DNA from: Chrysemys picta bellii
Taxonomy: Eukaryota; Chordata; Testudines; Emydidae
Length of the DNA: 64,000 nucleotides
Assembly: GCF_011386835.1 (NCBI RefSeq)
Contig: NC_088799.1
Coordinates: forward strand, 72,125,302-72,189,301
Direction of reading: 5' to 3'
In this document: positions 10,651 through 21,840 of the stretch, piece after piece
Numbering within the stretch: the stretch's first letter is position 1
Layout of the letters: every line of letters starts with the position of its first letter
Position numbers and translations under genes: made by a program
The notes under the pieces: model-generated
Told to the model about the DNA's origin: nothing
What the model saw: only the letters and a program-made list of their open reading frames with translations
Databases searched by the model: none

Positions 10651-11448
10651 CCTAGTCAAAGTTTGGGAAACCAAGCAAACCATAAAAAGTTTCACTTTCA
10701 TATTAAAAGTGAGGAAACACTAGAGGCTTAAAAATGAATCCCCAGACAGTGTAATAATACCCCCTGAGAAGCTCAGGTAAGACGTTATCCCTCAAGTACC
10801 CCAGTCAGCCAGAGCCATCTTGCCCCCAGCTCTGAAGGCATAGTTGGAGTCATGTAAATCAAAATGTAAGAAGAGAATAATTTACTATCGTAGAATGCTA
10901 CCGTATATGATATGTAATATAATTGCCCTAACACTATCAATTATATCAAATATTATCACCTCAGAATACAGTTCATGTAGAACTTTTCAATAAGAATCAA
11001 AACTGATCCATAAAATCTAATTAAAATGATGAGTATTAAATCATTGCTTTGGGGTCCTATATGATTGCATTATCCTTACCTGACATTTTTGTATAATATG
11101 CAAATTACTCCTTTCTTACTTAAATATGGCTGACCAAATGGGGAAAAAAATCAAATTGATTAATTTCTGCTTTGCATCTGCCTTCATCTTTTTCTTTTGA
11201 TATGGTCTATGAAATCAGGGGGTCCTGCCAATCTGTCCGCTTTATATTAACAACAAATTAATATCAGATTGTGATTATAAAGGGGAAATCTAACAAAGAA
11301 CTAGAACTTTATATCACATGTATCTTAAATATTTCATATAAATAGAAATGATTATTCATTTTTGAAGTTATTATCTGTATAGAGAGGGAGCATAGGCTGC
11401 TGATCAGAACTTTCTGTGCTGTCTCTGGTACTGCCTCTGACTCACTAC
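10651..11448. other. Unique sequence; insertion target of the ERV
   Basis: No gene found. The last bases (about 11420-11448) and the bases after the ERV (19180 onward) together read like a MIR-type SINE, so the retrovirus appears to have landed in an old SINE. Confidence 0.4.
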
Positions 11449-12041
11449 TGTTAGGCCCAAGAAAATGGAGTATAGAACAGGTTGTTTGGCCAGCTTAGCC
11501 AAAGTTAGGCTAACAGTAGTTGCTGGGCCATTCCTGTCTCTCTGTGAAACCTGAGGATATGCTTGCTTGAGCTGCAGAGAACGAGATAAGAGGGGGGGCC
11601 GCATTCTTGTACCAGATGTGCTAGGAACAGTTTGTTTGGACATATGGAGACTTGCAGTCTCCACTCCCTGTTTCTGTTCTTCATCTGTTCTTAACTCCCT
11701 CCTTTCTCCTAGTTTCTGGTACACGACAACAAAGCTGATAAGAAGTTGCTGAGGCATCACAAATTGTTTGTAGTGTCAAAGAAGATAGATATGCATCAAT
11801 ATTAGAAGCTTTCTAACTAATAAAGGGGGGTTGGGTTGTTTTAACTATGACGCGACGGAACTGCCTATATAACCCTACTAGTTATTAAAACCGTGGCTGG
11901 TTCTCTCTGGAGACAGGCCGCTCTCTATTGTTGTGTGCAATCCTCAATAAAGAGCTTGTCACTGGACCTTGCTGGTGTTGCCTGTCTCTCTCTCTGCGGT
12001 CAGACAACGAACCTTGCCGTCTGGGTTCTGAGTCCCCGACA
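11449..12041 (+). repeat. 5' LTR of the ERV (593 bp)
   Basis: Begins TGTTAGGCCC and ends CCGACA. A TATA box 'tatataa' lies at 11865-11871 and a polyadenylation signal 'aataaa' at 11946-11951. It matches 18060-19179 once the insertion there is removed (594 bp), which fixes both ends. Confidence 0.93.
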
Positions 12042-12368
12042 AATTTGGCAACACCGCTGGGACTCGTCTGACTCTCCGGTGCAGGATCAGACTCCGAAGC
12101 AACACAGCGCGCATCCTCTGGCTTCGAGGAGCCTTGCCCGGTAACCTGATCCCTGTGTCGGCGATAAGGTGGGTCCTGTGAACCAGCTGAAGCCTGTAGA
12201 AACCCAGCAACATCCGCCTATCCGTTGAGTAGGATCCAGGTCTTCAGGGTTCGAGTCCCTGGATAAGGTAAGCGATCGCCAGATATTGAGAGGTAGGGTT
12301 AGAGTCCCTGTTCCAGCTCAACTGGGGTTAGTGGCCCCGGATTAGGGTTAGAGGCCCCTACAGTCTAA
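12042..12368 (+). promoter_or_regulatory. ERV leader: primer-binding region and splice donor
   Basis: The sequence just inside the LTR, 'tttggcaacaccgctgggac', is in the place of the tRNA primer-binding site; I could not assign the tRNA. A strong splice-donor match AAG|GTAAGC lies with its GT at 12268-12269 and could serve an env transcript. The leader has repeated phrases ('agggttagagtccc' and variants) between about 12248 and 12356. Confidence 0.6.
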
Positions 12369-12692
12369 ATGGGACAATTTGGCAGTAAATGCCCGGGGGA
12401 TGCCCCGTTGTCTCTGGTACTCAGAGATTGGAAGGAAATCTCTGGAACAACCGGTTTGACTAAATCTAAGATGAGAAATTTATGCCAAATTCAATGGCCC
12501 TCCTTTACTACTCATTTGTCCCCGACTAAGGACTGGCCGAGTTGCGGAACCTTTTCTGCCGACAGGATGGATTCCCTCAGGGATATTCTGGTTGATCTTA
12601 GACCGGGACAAATGGATTATTTATTTGTATGGTATAACTATAAACCAAAAGAAAAACTGCTTTCGGCCCCAGCTGGCTGTGAAAAAATATAG
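12369..12692 (+). pseudogene. ERV gag: matrix domain remnant
   Basis: A 107-codon open frame starting at ATG, with glycine second (a myristoylation-type N-terminus), then 'PLSLVLRDWKEI' and 'LCQIQWPSF'. This matches the layout of gammaretroviral matrix proteins, which direct Gag to the membrane. The frame stops at 12690 and the rest of Gag (capsid with major homology region, nucleocapsid with CCHC knuckle) is not recognisable downstream. The start is supported by its position about 330 bp inside the 5' LTR, after the leader. Confidence 0.75.
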
Positions 12693-15600
12693 ACAGAGGC
12701 AAACCAAAGGCAATACAAGTTATAAGTGCTGAGATTACATTTGCAAAGTTTAACGGTCCAGTGAGATCCAACAGTCTGCCTTTGAGACCCTGGAGCTGGC
12801 ATGGTTTGGGGACGCTGTGAAGAAGCCACAGGCAGCCGGCCTGGACTAGAATCTCTGAAAGAGATGCCGCAGGAGACCCCAGGGTGTAAAAGAACAGCCC
12901 TCCCAAGAGTGGAAGCAAGTCAGAGATTCTGGACAAGCTGTATACAGGATAATCTCCTGTCCAACTCTCCCCCTTCTCTGGATGTTATACAAAGACGTGG
13001 CCAGTCTGGATGTACGTGTGTGGGTATGAAAGTGTGCCCACTCTCAGCCGCAGTAAGTCTGAGAACTGGAGAGGGGTTTAGCATTCCTTTCTCCACACCG
13101 GTTGACTGGGAAGGGTGTCAGGTGGATCTATCTCAGTCGTAGCAGGACTGGGCAATAGAGAAGTTGGAGAAAAGGGAAGAGTTGTGTACTTGATAACTAG
13201 AATTAAGCAATTAAGAGCATAGATCATGAACCAGGCAGCAACTCAAACCTATGCCCAGGGCAAGTTGCAAGCCTTGAGACAGGACTTCCAGGCAGAAAAG
13301 GAAGAACTGGCTAAGCAAGTACCGGTCCTTCAGGGACTTGTCAGAATTTAACCATTTGTGTTTGCATATGCTGTAACAGCAGTGTGTTCCCCCCCCGCCC
13401 CCAAAATTGAATAGTTATACACCAATGGGCCATGTGTTTTTGTCCAGGTGGCAAGCCTCACGAGGGAGGACTCGGGTAGCCTTGTGAGTAAGAATGTTTA
13501 AGAGAAGAGACCAGGAAGGGTGGGGGCTAGTTGAGAAGCCCACCCTCCTAGCAAAATTGATAGTGGAACAAGCCGGTGCCCATGGAAGGGACGGTTCAGC
13601 GAGAAAAGCAGGATCGGGCCCAAGCGGGCAGACAACAGATAGAGAGATTAGAAAACAGGTTGGAAACTTTAAGGGCATAGTGGGAGAAAAGGAGTAAGTA
13701 ATTATAAGCATGGCAATTTCAAATCCCCAGGACAATAATTGGAATGGTAAAATCTGAGTTGATTGGGTGTCGTTTTGGGAGACAAGCAAGTGATTTAAGA
13801 AAAGAGAGTGAGAAGTTAGCTCTGTAGTTGCTAAAGGGAATTAAGCAGTGAAACTTGGTAAGAATGTCTGTAAGTAATCCAGGCAAGAGGTTATTTAAGT
13901 GGAATTATTTGACTATGAATAATTTAGTCGAATTTGCTGAAGAACACTCCTGCTGCGTACAATCTGTATTTTATAAGTTTAAGCTGAATTGGTATTGTTT
14001 AAAGTTGCAAAACCAAGAATACTTTTGCCAGGCACAGGAAACTAGTGTTGTTTAAGGTATTTAGCATTTAATCCTTAAGGTGACTTAATGCTTTACAAGA
14101 TTTAAAATGTTTTAAATAAAGACCAAAGGTTGTGGCTGCAGCAGGGTAGTCAAAGCCAGGAGAATAAAAGATTTAAATTTGTTTTTGGGTAACAAAATAG
14201 CAGATAAAAGATCTGGTAAAGAGAGAGAAGGACAGTGCCCCTGGGTCTGTGTGGTCAAGCTGTCACTTTGCTGTGGGTGCATGAAGATTTTGTAAGCATA
14301 AAAGAAACAGTTACACCTTGTGTAGAAATTGATGTGGCTAGCATTGTGGAAATTGAATTGTGGAAATTGAATTGTGGAGAGGATGTGCATTTTCCCCAGA
14401 ACATGTGCAGTGTATATTGTAGCAGAGGTAAAAGAAGTGCAAACCTACCAATATAGGTTGTGTTGTCTTTTTCAGATCACTGTGCATTTAAAAGCAGGAG
14501 TTAGAAGTAAAAGGCAATCAAAAGTCTGGGAAAGTTAATTGTGTCCTTTTTTAAAAGTAAGAATCTTTAAGCTGTGGTTAGCTTTGGATCTGGAAGCAAG
14601 CCAGAAAGCATCTGTATTAATGCAAATTATCTAACTAATAAGGTAGAAGCCACTGAAACCTGGGCTGTCTATAAAACAAATACAAGGAAATATGGGGTAA
14701 TTCCTCTGTTTTGCCTGAAATCAACAAGAGTATGTGTACATAAAGAAAATATTTTAAGCAAATAATGTCTTTCAAATCATCAGAGAAAACGGATGCCAGC
14801 TGAACAGCATTCAACGTACCATGCATTTACTGGTACAATAGGAATTATTTTTGTGTTCTATGTCCTGTCTTGTGGTGTTTGTCTTGTGGCCGGAATTGTT
14901 GTGTTTAATATTTTCATAAGACAGTCTAGTTCAAAATTAAATAGAAGGGTTAAATAAAAAAGCAGATATTTGTTTTATTCAACTTGGAATACAAAGTGTT
15001 TGGATAAATCAGGAAAAATGTGATATACTAAAGTCTAATACATTTGCTTAAGTAAGAAAAAGAAACTTCATTGGTCAGATCTTTTAACTGAAAACAAATG
15101 TTGTTAAAATTTTGCATATCAACAGTCTTTGGAAGCAAGGACATGGAAGGTTAACCCACTCCCCATATTGCACATGGGATTCTTCTGGCTAGAGGGCTGG
15201 GGAGGGAGGAAAGCTATTGGACACCAGATGTTGTACCAAGTGGACTCCTCAAAAGTGGGAGTGCTTGTCCTGGTTTGTTGCTCCAAAGCTCTGTATATAA
15301 GTTATTTTACTGGAAGGGTGTATATGGCATACATTGATTAATAAGACTAATGTACTGTATAATGGCAATGTGTATGTGTTCATTGTTGGGAAAAGGTATA
15401 TGAGTGAAGAGTGGAAGTTTCCTTTGTAGGTTAAAAGAAGCCAAGAAGGGGAGAAGGAAAAAGAACAGAACGAGTTATCTGGAAAAAAAAAATAGCTAGC
15501 AAGCTCAGTCCAAAGATAAGATGCTGGCTCCATCCAAGGACACTGTTCACAGCTAAGACTTGGCTGACAGCCAAGAAAAGGGGGGTTGAATAAGCCCAAG

Positions 15601-15755
15601 CACCTGTAAAATCTGCAAAACACTGCCAGACATTAATGAAATGTGTTAGGTTTTTTTCACAGGTAAAGAAGCACTACCCAAAGACCGTAGCAGCCCTGCC
15701 ATTCATTGAAACCAGGAGACTGAGTCTACGTAAAGTCCATCAATGAAAGACTGCT
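12693..15755 (+). other. ERV interior without recognisable gag-pol
   Basis: About 3.1 kb between the matrix remnant and the integrase remnant. I find no CCHC knuckle, no protease DTG/DSG and no reverse-transcriptase YxDD block in any frame. Two short helical stretches are visible: one from the ATG at 13225 (41 codons, rich in Q, A, K, E) and one near 13625-13680 ('RQQIERLENRLETLRA'). The sequence is A-rich. It may be a badly decayed gag-pol or a foreign segment replacing pol. Confidence 0.45.
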
Positions 15756-15974
15756 TTGACTCCATGCTGGAAAGGCCCTTTCCAAGTCCTGTTAACCACC
15801 AACACTGCTGTGAAGTGCCAAGGACTGCTTACCTGGACCCATGCTTCTCACTGCAAAAAGACCCCTCCACCTCGGGAGGACTCTCCAACTGATGATCAGC
15901 CTATTCCTCCGTCTAGCTCTGCTGTGCCTTCTGGACAGCAGGAAAAAGAAAAAAAAGACAAGGTGAAGTGCTAG
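15756..15974 (+). pseudogene. ERV pol: integrase C-terminal remnant
   Basis: A 72-codon frame containing '[16 protein letters not shown]' and 'WTHASHCKK', the C-terminal GPY/F-type module of gammaretroviral integrase, which binds DNA or chromatin during integration. It ends in a lysine-rich tail with a stop at 15974. The catalytic DDE core is not present upstream, so only the last module is preserved. Its place just ahead of env agrees with retroviral gene order. Confidence 0.75.
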
Positions 15975-16226
15975 TAACCTCTCCCTTGTCCACTGACAGA
16001 CCTACTGTGCCTTTTGGATTTTTCTGGAAGAAGCAAAACCATTACAGTGTGATGTGCTAGTAACCTCTCCCCTGTATGATACTGAACCACACTGTTTCAG
16101 AAAAAGAGAAGAAGGAACACTCGCTCCATTGAAACCACCGAAGTCCAGGGATGTCTGACTACAAAAGACATTAAGAACTGACCCTGGTGAAGAAACAAAG
16201 AATTATACACTGGCAGGAAGAAACTT

Positions 16227-17960
16227 GTGGGACCCATGCTTAGGAATGTGGTATTGATTGGATTTTGGGGTTTATTCTACAGGCTGCGCCCTGTGTTTTG
16301 GATAAGTCCTTCAGCATGTATTGCCCTCCCTAATTGGATTTTAAATGACAAGTACCAAAGGCACCTTGTTGCCACTGCCCCTGCCAACTCCTCCATTACA
16401 CTATTACCCCTGTAACACATCCAAATACAGACAATGCCATATATTTGAAAAAAAAACCAATGGCCAAGGCCTTCACACTTTAGTGATTTATTTAAATATT
16501 GTTTGAAAAAAATATTTTTAAGGTTCAGGATATCCCATATAAGCGAACAATTGAATGAAAAAGAATGGATCAGTGGAGATAAAAATACATAATATCACTA
16601 CAAGTGAACCCTAAAAATTTGTAATTAAAATTAATGGGTTCTATAGTGAAGTAGGTATGATGGCTGTTCCTGGAATTTGCACTGTGTTAAATGAAAGAGG
16701 CCCTTATTGGTATTTGGTCACCCAATTAGTGAATAATCAAACGAATACCCAAAGAGTTTCTTCTGCCACTGGAAATTTTTACCTGCATAGAAATTATTCC
16801 AGTGACTAATAATGTTACCTGTACCTTATTGCAATACACCCCTTCTTATGCCATTAATATCAATGCCTTCCAGAAATACATAAAGGTGTTCAACCAACAG
16901 ATGTGGTATAGTACTACACCAAAGAGAGATGTATTAGGATATGGATGGACTGTGATTAACACTACACTAGGGACTGTTAAATTTTCATTGCCCTTATCCA
17001 GTTTCCAGATCACCTCTACATACCCAAATTGTTCAAAGGGGGCTGCTATTAGATTAGCACAACAGAGGGCTTGGGTTATTTCCTCTAGAAAGAAGAGAGA
17101 CTTGACCAGATCCCTATGGGATGGGGGCAATAGTACAGCAGCAGTTTGAAATATTTTTAAGAACCAAAAACATGATAAGAAATTGGGGCAACTAAAGAAG
17201 GCCACAAGCCTTATTTCTGGGGCACAGCTAACCCAGGTACAGGCTGGAATTGGTGAGTTACATGTTATCTCCGCCCTTAGTTCTATGACCCAGAAGTTGC
17301 TGACAGAGATGGTATTGAATATCACTAAGGCTGGGAAGGCATTGCAGTGGGATCTAGCATGTTCAGGCTTGGCCCACTGCCCTTACAGACACATCAGGAG
17401 TACCATCTGATCTGTGGCCATGGAGACATACTTGGAGACTTTCTGGGTGGAAGTGCGGATGTTCTCAGTGCTCCTTCCAAGCATATGGACTGGTTAGGGG
17501 GGGTGTGGGCTCCCACATACCGAATCTTGCTGGGTCCATAGGGAGGATGCATATGGGATTGGGTAATTCACCGAGACATCTGGGAAATTAGACTACCACT
17601 GATGCCCTGGTGGACTTGGCAACCGCACAGAGAAAACTAAGGCAGATGGTTCTCCAGAACCGCTTGGCTCTAGATATCTTACTGGCCTCTCAGGGAGGAA
17701 CATGTGCACTAATTGGGCAAGAATGCTGCGTATATGTTCCTGATGTTTATAACGCCACTTGGGACAGAGCAAACCACCTCATACAAGTAGCAAAGGACCA
17801 TGGAGGGGAGCGGGTTGAATCCTGGTGGAGTAACCTGTTCAATTGGATGCCAAACATAGGTGGTTGGCTCCATAATGTACTCTGAAGTGCCATTGTAATT
17901 ATATGTGGCCTGCTAGCTTTGTATGTTATGATAAAGGTTGGATGTTGGATGGGTACCAAG
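16227..17960 (+). pseudogene. ERV env, broken
   Basis: Envelope gene remnants spread over several frames. An ATG at 16227 opens a hydrophobic start that could be a signal peptide; it stops at 16413. Surface-subunit fragments follow with N-linked glycosylation sequons ('NNVT', 'NTT', 'NCS'). A furin-type site 'SSRKKR' lies near 17088-17100. The transmembrane subunit includes a helical region (17183-17330) and a block at 17640-17735 with 'LQNRLALDILLASQGGTC' followed by a CX6CC arrangement, typical of gamma-type Env. A stop at 17883-17885 cuts the protein just before a hydrophobic membrane-anchor-like stretch. Together with the frameshifts this rules out a full Env from this copy. Confidence 0.82.
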
Positions 17961-18048
17961 CTGTGTTCCGTCCAAAAGGAATCAACTCCAAGCTCACCAC
18001 TCATAGCAGCTAGTTGTCCCAGGAGTCCCTCCAAGGCACTCCAGGGAC

Positions 18049-18059
18049 AAAGGGGGGAC
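18049..18059 (+). other. ERV polypurine tract
   Basis: 'aaaggggggac' directly before the TG that begins the 3' LTR; this is the usual plus-strand priming site. Confidence 0.8.
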
Positions 18060-19179
18060 TGTTAGGCCCAAGAAAATGGAGTATAGAACAGGTTGTTTGG
18101 CCAGCTTAGCCAAAGTTAGGCTAACAGTAGTTGCTGGGCCATTCCTGTCTCTCTGTGAAACCTGAGGACATGCTTGCTTGAGCTGCAGAGAACGAGATAA
18201 GAGGGGGGGGGGGCACATTCTTGTACCAGATGTGCTAGGAACAGTTTGTTTGGACATATGGAGACTTGCAGTCTCCACCAGGGCCGGCTCCAGGCACCAG
18301 CCCTCCAAGCATGTGCTTGGGGCGGCACCTGGAGGGGGGCTCTGGCCGCCGGGGAGAGCAGTGCCCAGCCGGGCTCTCCGCCCTCCTCCCGGCGCTCTGG
18401 CCGGTCGGGGAGAGCGGGGCCGCGGCCAGGCTCGCCGCCCTCCCCCCGGCACTCTGGCCGGCCGGGGAGAGCGGGGCCGTGGCCGGGCTCGCCGTCCTCC
18501 CCCAACGCTCCGGCCGGTCGGGGAGAGCGGGGCCGCGGCCGGGCTCACCGCCCTCCTCCTGGCGCTCCGGCCGGTCAGGGAGAGCAGAGCCCCGGCCGGG
18601 CTCGCCGCCTTCCCCCGGGCCGGCCGGGAACAGCGGGGCCGCCCTCCCCCGGTGCTCTGGCTGGCCAGTGAGAGCGGGGCCGCGGCCAGGCTCGCCGCCC
18701 TCTCCTGCTGCGCTCCCCGCCAGGGGGGCGGGTCGGGGGGGGAGCGGCGGGAGGCTTTTTTTACCTGGGGCGGCAAAAAAGCCAGAGCTGGCCCTGGTCT
18801 CCACTCCCTGTTTCTGTTCTTCATCTGTTCTTAACTCCCTCCTTTCTCCTAGTTTCTGGTACATGACAACAAAGCTGATAAGAAGTTGCTGAGGCATCAC
18901 AAATTGTTTGCAGTGTCAAAGAGGATAGATATGCATGAATATTAGAAGCTTTCTAACTAATAAAGGGGGGTTGGGTTGTTTTAACTATGACGTGACAGAA
19001 CTGTCTATATAACCCTACTAGTTGTTAAAACCGTGGCTGGTTCTCTCTGGAGACGGGCCGCTCTCTATTGTTTTGTGCACTCCTCAATAAAGAGTTTGTC
19101 ACTGGACCTTGCTGATTTTGCCTGTCTTTCTCTGCGGTCAGACAATGAACCTTGCTATATGGGTTCTGAGTCCCCGACA
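18060..19179 (+). repeat. 3' LTR of the ERV, interrupted
   Basis: Same sequence as the 5' LTR, with TATA 'tatataa' at 19005-19011 and 'aataaa' at 19086-19091. It is 1120 bp long; removing the 518-bp element and one 8-bp duplication leaves 594 bp, within one base of the 5' LTR. Confidence 0.93.
18279..18796. mobile_element. GC-rich non-autonomous hAT-type element in the 3' LTR
   Basis: Flanked by a perfect 8-bp duplication gtctccac (18271-18278 and 18797-18804). The intact 5' LTR supplies the empty site, with a single gtctccac. Ends: 'cagggccggct' left, 'agctggccctg' right. The interior (about 18345-18710) is a tandem array with a period near 57 bp and at least five units, each with 'ggggagagc' followed by 'ggccgcggcc'-like sequence. 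It is very rich in C, G and CpG. Confidence 0.92.
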
Positions 19180-20725
19180 CTAACCTAAGACAAATCATTT
19201 ACTGGCCCAGTGCCTCAGTTTCCCCATGTGTAAAATAAAGAATGTGTTGTGATTCTTCACTGAAAAATGAGAAACCCTTTCAGGAGAGGTTCTATAGAAG
19301 TGCACATTATTCTTATTTTGATGACAATTTGGTATGTAAAGTCTCAGCAATATCTTCTCCAAGATTTTCAATTACATTTAAAGTTCTGGCTATTTTCAAG
19401 CCTTTTTGATTAGTTACTGTCCAGAGTACTGGACCAAGCTTCTATAATTGTTGATGCCTAGCCATTCATGATGATGCATCAGCTGGTTATATAATAAATG
19501 ATTAACTGTATGGACTACGTAGTGACTTCAAGGGAACTAACAGGATACCTTTTTCTAAAGATGGCCCTAAACTGGAATATTTTAAGTGAACTTCCTGCTA
19601 TCCCTCCCTGCAATTTCCAGGAACCTCTTTTTTTTTTTATAATGCAAATCCAAATCCATACTTCCATTTACCTATTTTAGGGATAGGATAAACACACACC
19701 TTTTTTTCTGAATCCCATTTCCTCTCAACCCACATTTCATTGGTTTGGAAAAAATAGAATCTGAATCCAAACAACATCTGGGTCTGAAAAATAGACTCTC
19801 ACTCATTATTCATTTTTGCTCACCTCACAGGTCCCACTCCTGCCTGTGATTTTTCATTGATTGAGGTCATTACATTGGAGAACATTGTGCAGCACTCTCT
19901 TACATAAAAGCTGCTGCATAAAGCATAAATTACTCTTGCTGTTGTTTCTGTATATAATTCACTATTTGTATGTTTTTCTCCTTTAGCTCCCACAGGCAGC
20001 CAAAGCTACTTGAATGTGGCTGAAGCTGATGCAAGTGGCATCTTGTGGCTATCACTTTTACCACATGAATGATTCAACCATTAAGGAATGTTAGTGCATT
20101 TAACACTTGGCAGACCCCCCTCCATCAAAGATTGAGTCATTCAACAGGGTAAGCCCAGCAGCTGTCTGAGAGGTTGCCTAAACTGCTAAATCTAGGACTT
20201 CCAATTGGCACTGTGAGCTATTGCCACTGGGCCAGCAGTGTGTATGAGTAATTTGTATATACCAGACTTTATAAGTCTGAGATAACTTATGGTGCTGCAA
20301 AATTAGAACAGTTGACTAGAGCTCTGACTAAATGTCAATTTTAACATATTTTCAAAAATATCCAGAGTGTGCATACAAGTAAAATAGGCCAAAAAAATCA
20401 TATAGGCCAGACAAAATAGGCCAGACAATTCTTTACCTTTACTTTAGAAACTTACTGATTCTGGAGCTAATAGAAAAAATGGGAGTCACCGAGCTAATTA
20501 AATAAATGAAGCTTAGAAATTAATTTAAAGCAGCAATTCTGACTAAATTTTATAATCTTGTGAAATCCATTTTTAGTATAGAATTTTTTTTTTAATATGC
20601 CTATGTACAAGGGACTGCATATCTAACTGGTCTCTTTTGCTTTTATCTTATCTATCTGTCTACTATTCTGTGGAAGATGTGAATGTCTCTAGGTGTTTCA
20701 GAGACAGATAGAATATATGTTAAGA
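19180..20725. other. Unique sequence with a MIR-like fragment at its start
   Basis: Positions 19185-19255 resemble the MIR 3' half ('gtgcctcagtttccccatgt', then 'gtaaaataaag'). No gene is recognised in the rest. A 60-codon frame at 19498-19680 has no domain features. Confidence 0.45.
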
Positions 20726-20727
20726 AA

Positions 20728-20860
20728 ACAGGCTTTGCCAGAGTAGATCAGCATCAGTGCTCCATCTAGTCCAGTGTCTGTATGGTAACTAGTACTGGAT
20801 GATTCCAATTTAGGTGCAAAAAACCTTTAAATTAGCAGTTATGCATTAGGTCACCATTAA
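20728..20860 (-). repeat. Old CR1-like 3' fragment
   Basis: 'gctccatctagtccagtgtc' and flanking bases resemble, on the minus strand, the diverged CR1 3' block seen near 1175 and 53000. Poorly preserved. Confidence 0.4.
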
Positions 20861-21289
20861 AATGTAGGGTCTAATCCTTACCTCAACCATTTACCATTTA
20901 CTCCAGTGAGTGTGTGGCAAGGAATACTACCTTTTTAAAGGCAATCTGGAGCTTATTGTCAAAACAGCCTGGGCACAATCAAGGAGCACCCTGCCCCACT
21001 CTAGAGTTGGGGTTATATTTAAACAGGAAGGGGGAGGGGTGATGTCATCCCAGTGATTACTATTAGTTGTAGGCTCCAGGACCCTGGCCTGACTTAAGTG
21101 TTAGATACTTTGCTTTTCTCACGATAAGATTGATTGCTTTGACTCAAGGCTTTGAGGTAAGGCAAGGCTATGAATTCGTTTAAGCTGCTACTTTCCTGAT
21201 CTAATGTGTAAGGGGAAAAGAGAGCGCTTCCTAGAACAATAAGAGAACTAGGACCTCTGGCCTGGATGGATAAAAAGAGTGAAGTGTTG

Positions 21290-21840
21290 TGATGCTGAGT
21301 GTTGCCATGCCTAATTTTTAGGTATCTAGAAAGTCCATGAGATTCATAAAGCTTGAGTAAGGTGCCTAGGCTCCCTCTACAATGAATGGAGAGAGCTAGG
21401 TGCCTTAGGCTGTGATTCATATAAACCAGCAAGCTAGGTGAGAAGCTCCTAAGCTAAGCCAGTGTGAGATGCTGAACAGAAGGGTGTATATTAACCCCAC
21501 CCCTTGCATAGAAATAGGTGCCTTAAATCCTGGCTGCAGGCATATGCCTAGCTTTGCTAGAGATTCAGAAAGGAGCCCTCTTTGCTATTCATGCTGTTTT
21601 TTGCAAGGTGGTGGGGGATAATGATGAGGTCCCTCAACGTTTAGCTCAGTGATTAGGGTACTAACCTTTGATGTGGGAGATCCCAGACCAAGTCTCTTCC
21701 CTCCTTGGAAGGGAGAAGAGACTTCAACAGGGATCTACCACTGCGCAGGTGAGTGCTCTAACCATTGGGCTATGGAATATTCTGATGTGGGGCTCTCTAT
21801 CTGATCTGTTGAAGCTGTTGCACACTGGATAAATAGAATC
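21290..21840 (+). repeat. Unclassified interspersed repeat, copy 1
   Basis: Shares a long diverged match with 36020-36620, including 'acaatgaatgg', 'ccccacccctt', 'agaaataggtg' and, near the right end, 'atattctg(a/g)t(g/c)tggggctc' followed by 'gttgaagttg'-like sequence. It contains a tRNA-like piece near 21643-21700 ('tagctcagtgattagggtac'). No coding potential. Confidence 0.6.

Larger units (their letters stand above)
11449..19179 (+). mobile_element. Gammaretrovirus-like endogenous retrovirus (class I), defective
   Basis: A complete LTR-to-LTR provirus of 7.7 kb: 5' LTR, primer-binding region, leader with splice donor, gag matrix remnant, integrase C-terminal remnant, env remnants, polypurine tract, 3' LTR. 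Flanking tetranucleotides are ctac (left) and ctaa (right), a possible 4-bp duplication with one mismatch. By eye the two LTRs differ at roughly 20-25 positions in about 590 aligned bases, so the insertion is old but not ancient. No protease, RT or RNase H is recognisable, and gag and env contain stops and frameshifts. This copy cannot make particles. It may have needed a helper, or it may have lost pol after integration. Confidence 0.9.

Noticed and set aside
17994..18900. Open frames over 200 codons on both strands around the 3' LTR
   Set aside because: They are translations of the 57-bp GC-rich array in the hAT-type element and the LTR, with repeat-like content and no recognised domain.
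19992..20090. Possible exon after 'ttctcctttag' near 19987
   Set aside because: The acceptor is fair, but the frame stops after about 28 codons and no donor follows; no reason to prefer it over chance.
21640..21800. Functional tRNA genes at tRNA-like segments (21640, 21865, 36430, 8530)
   Set aside because: A- and B-box-like words are present, but the cloverleaf cannot be completed and the segments sit in repeats; they are SINE-derived.
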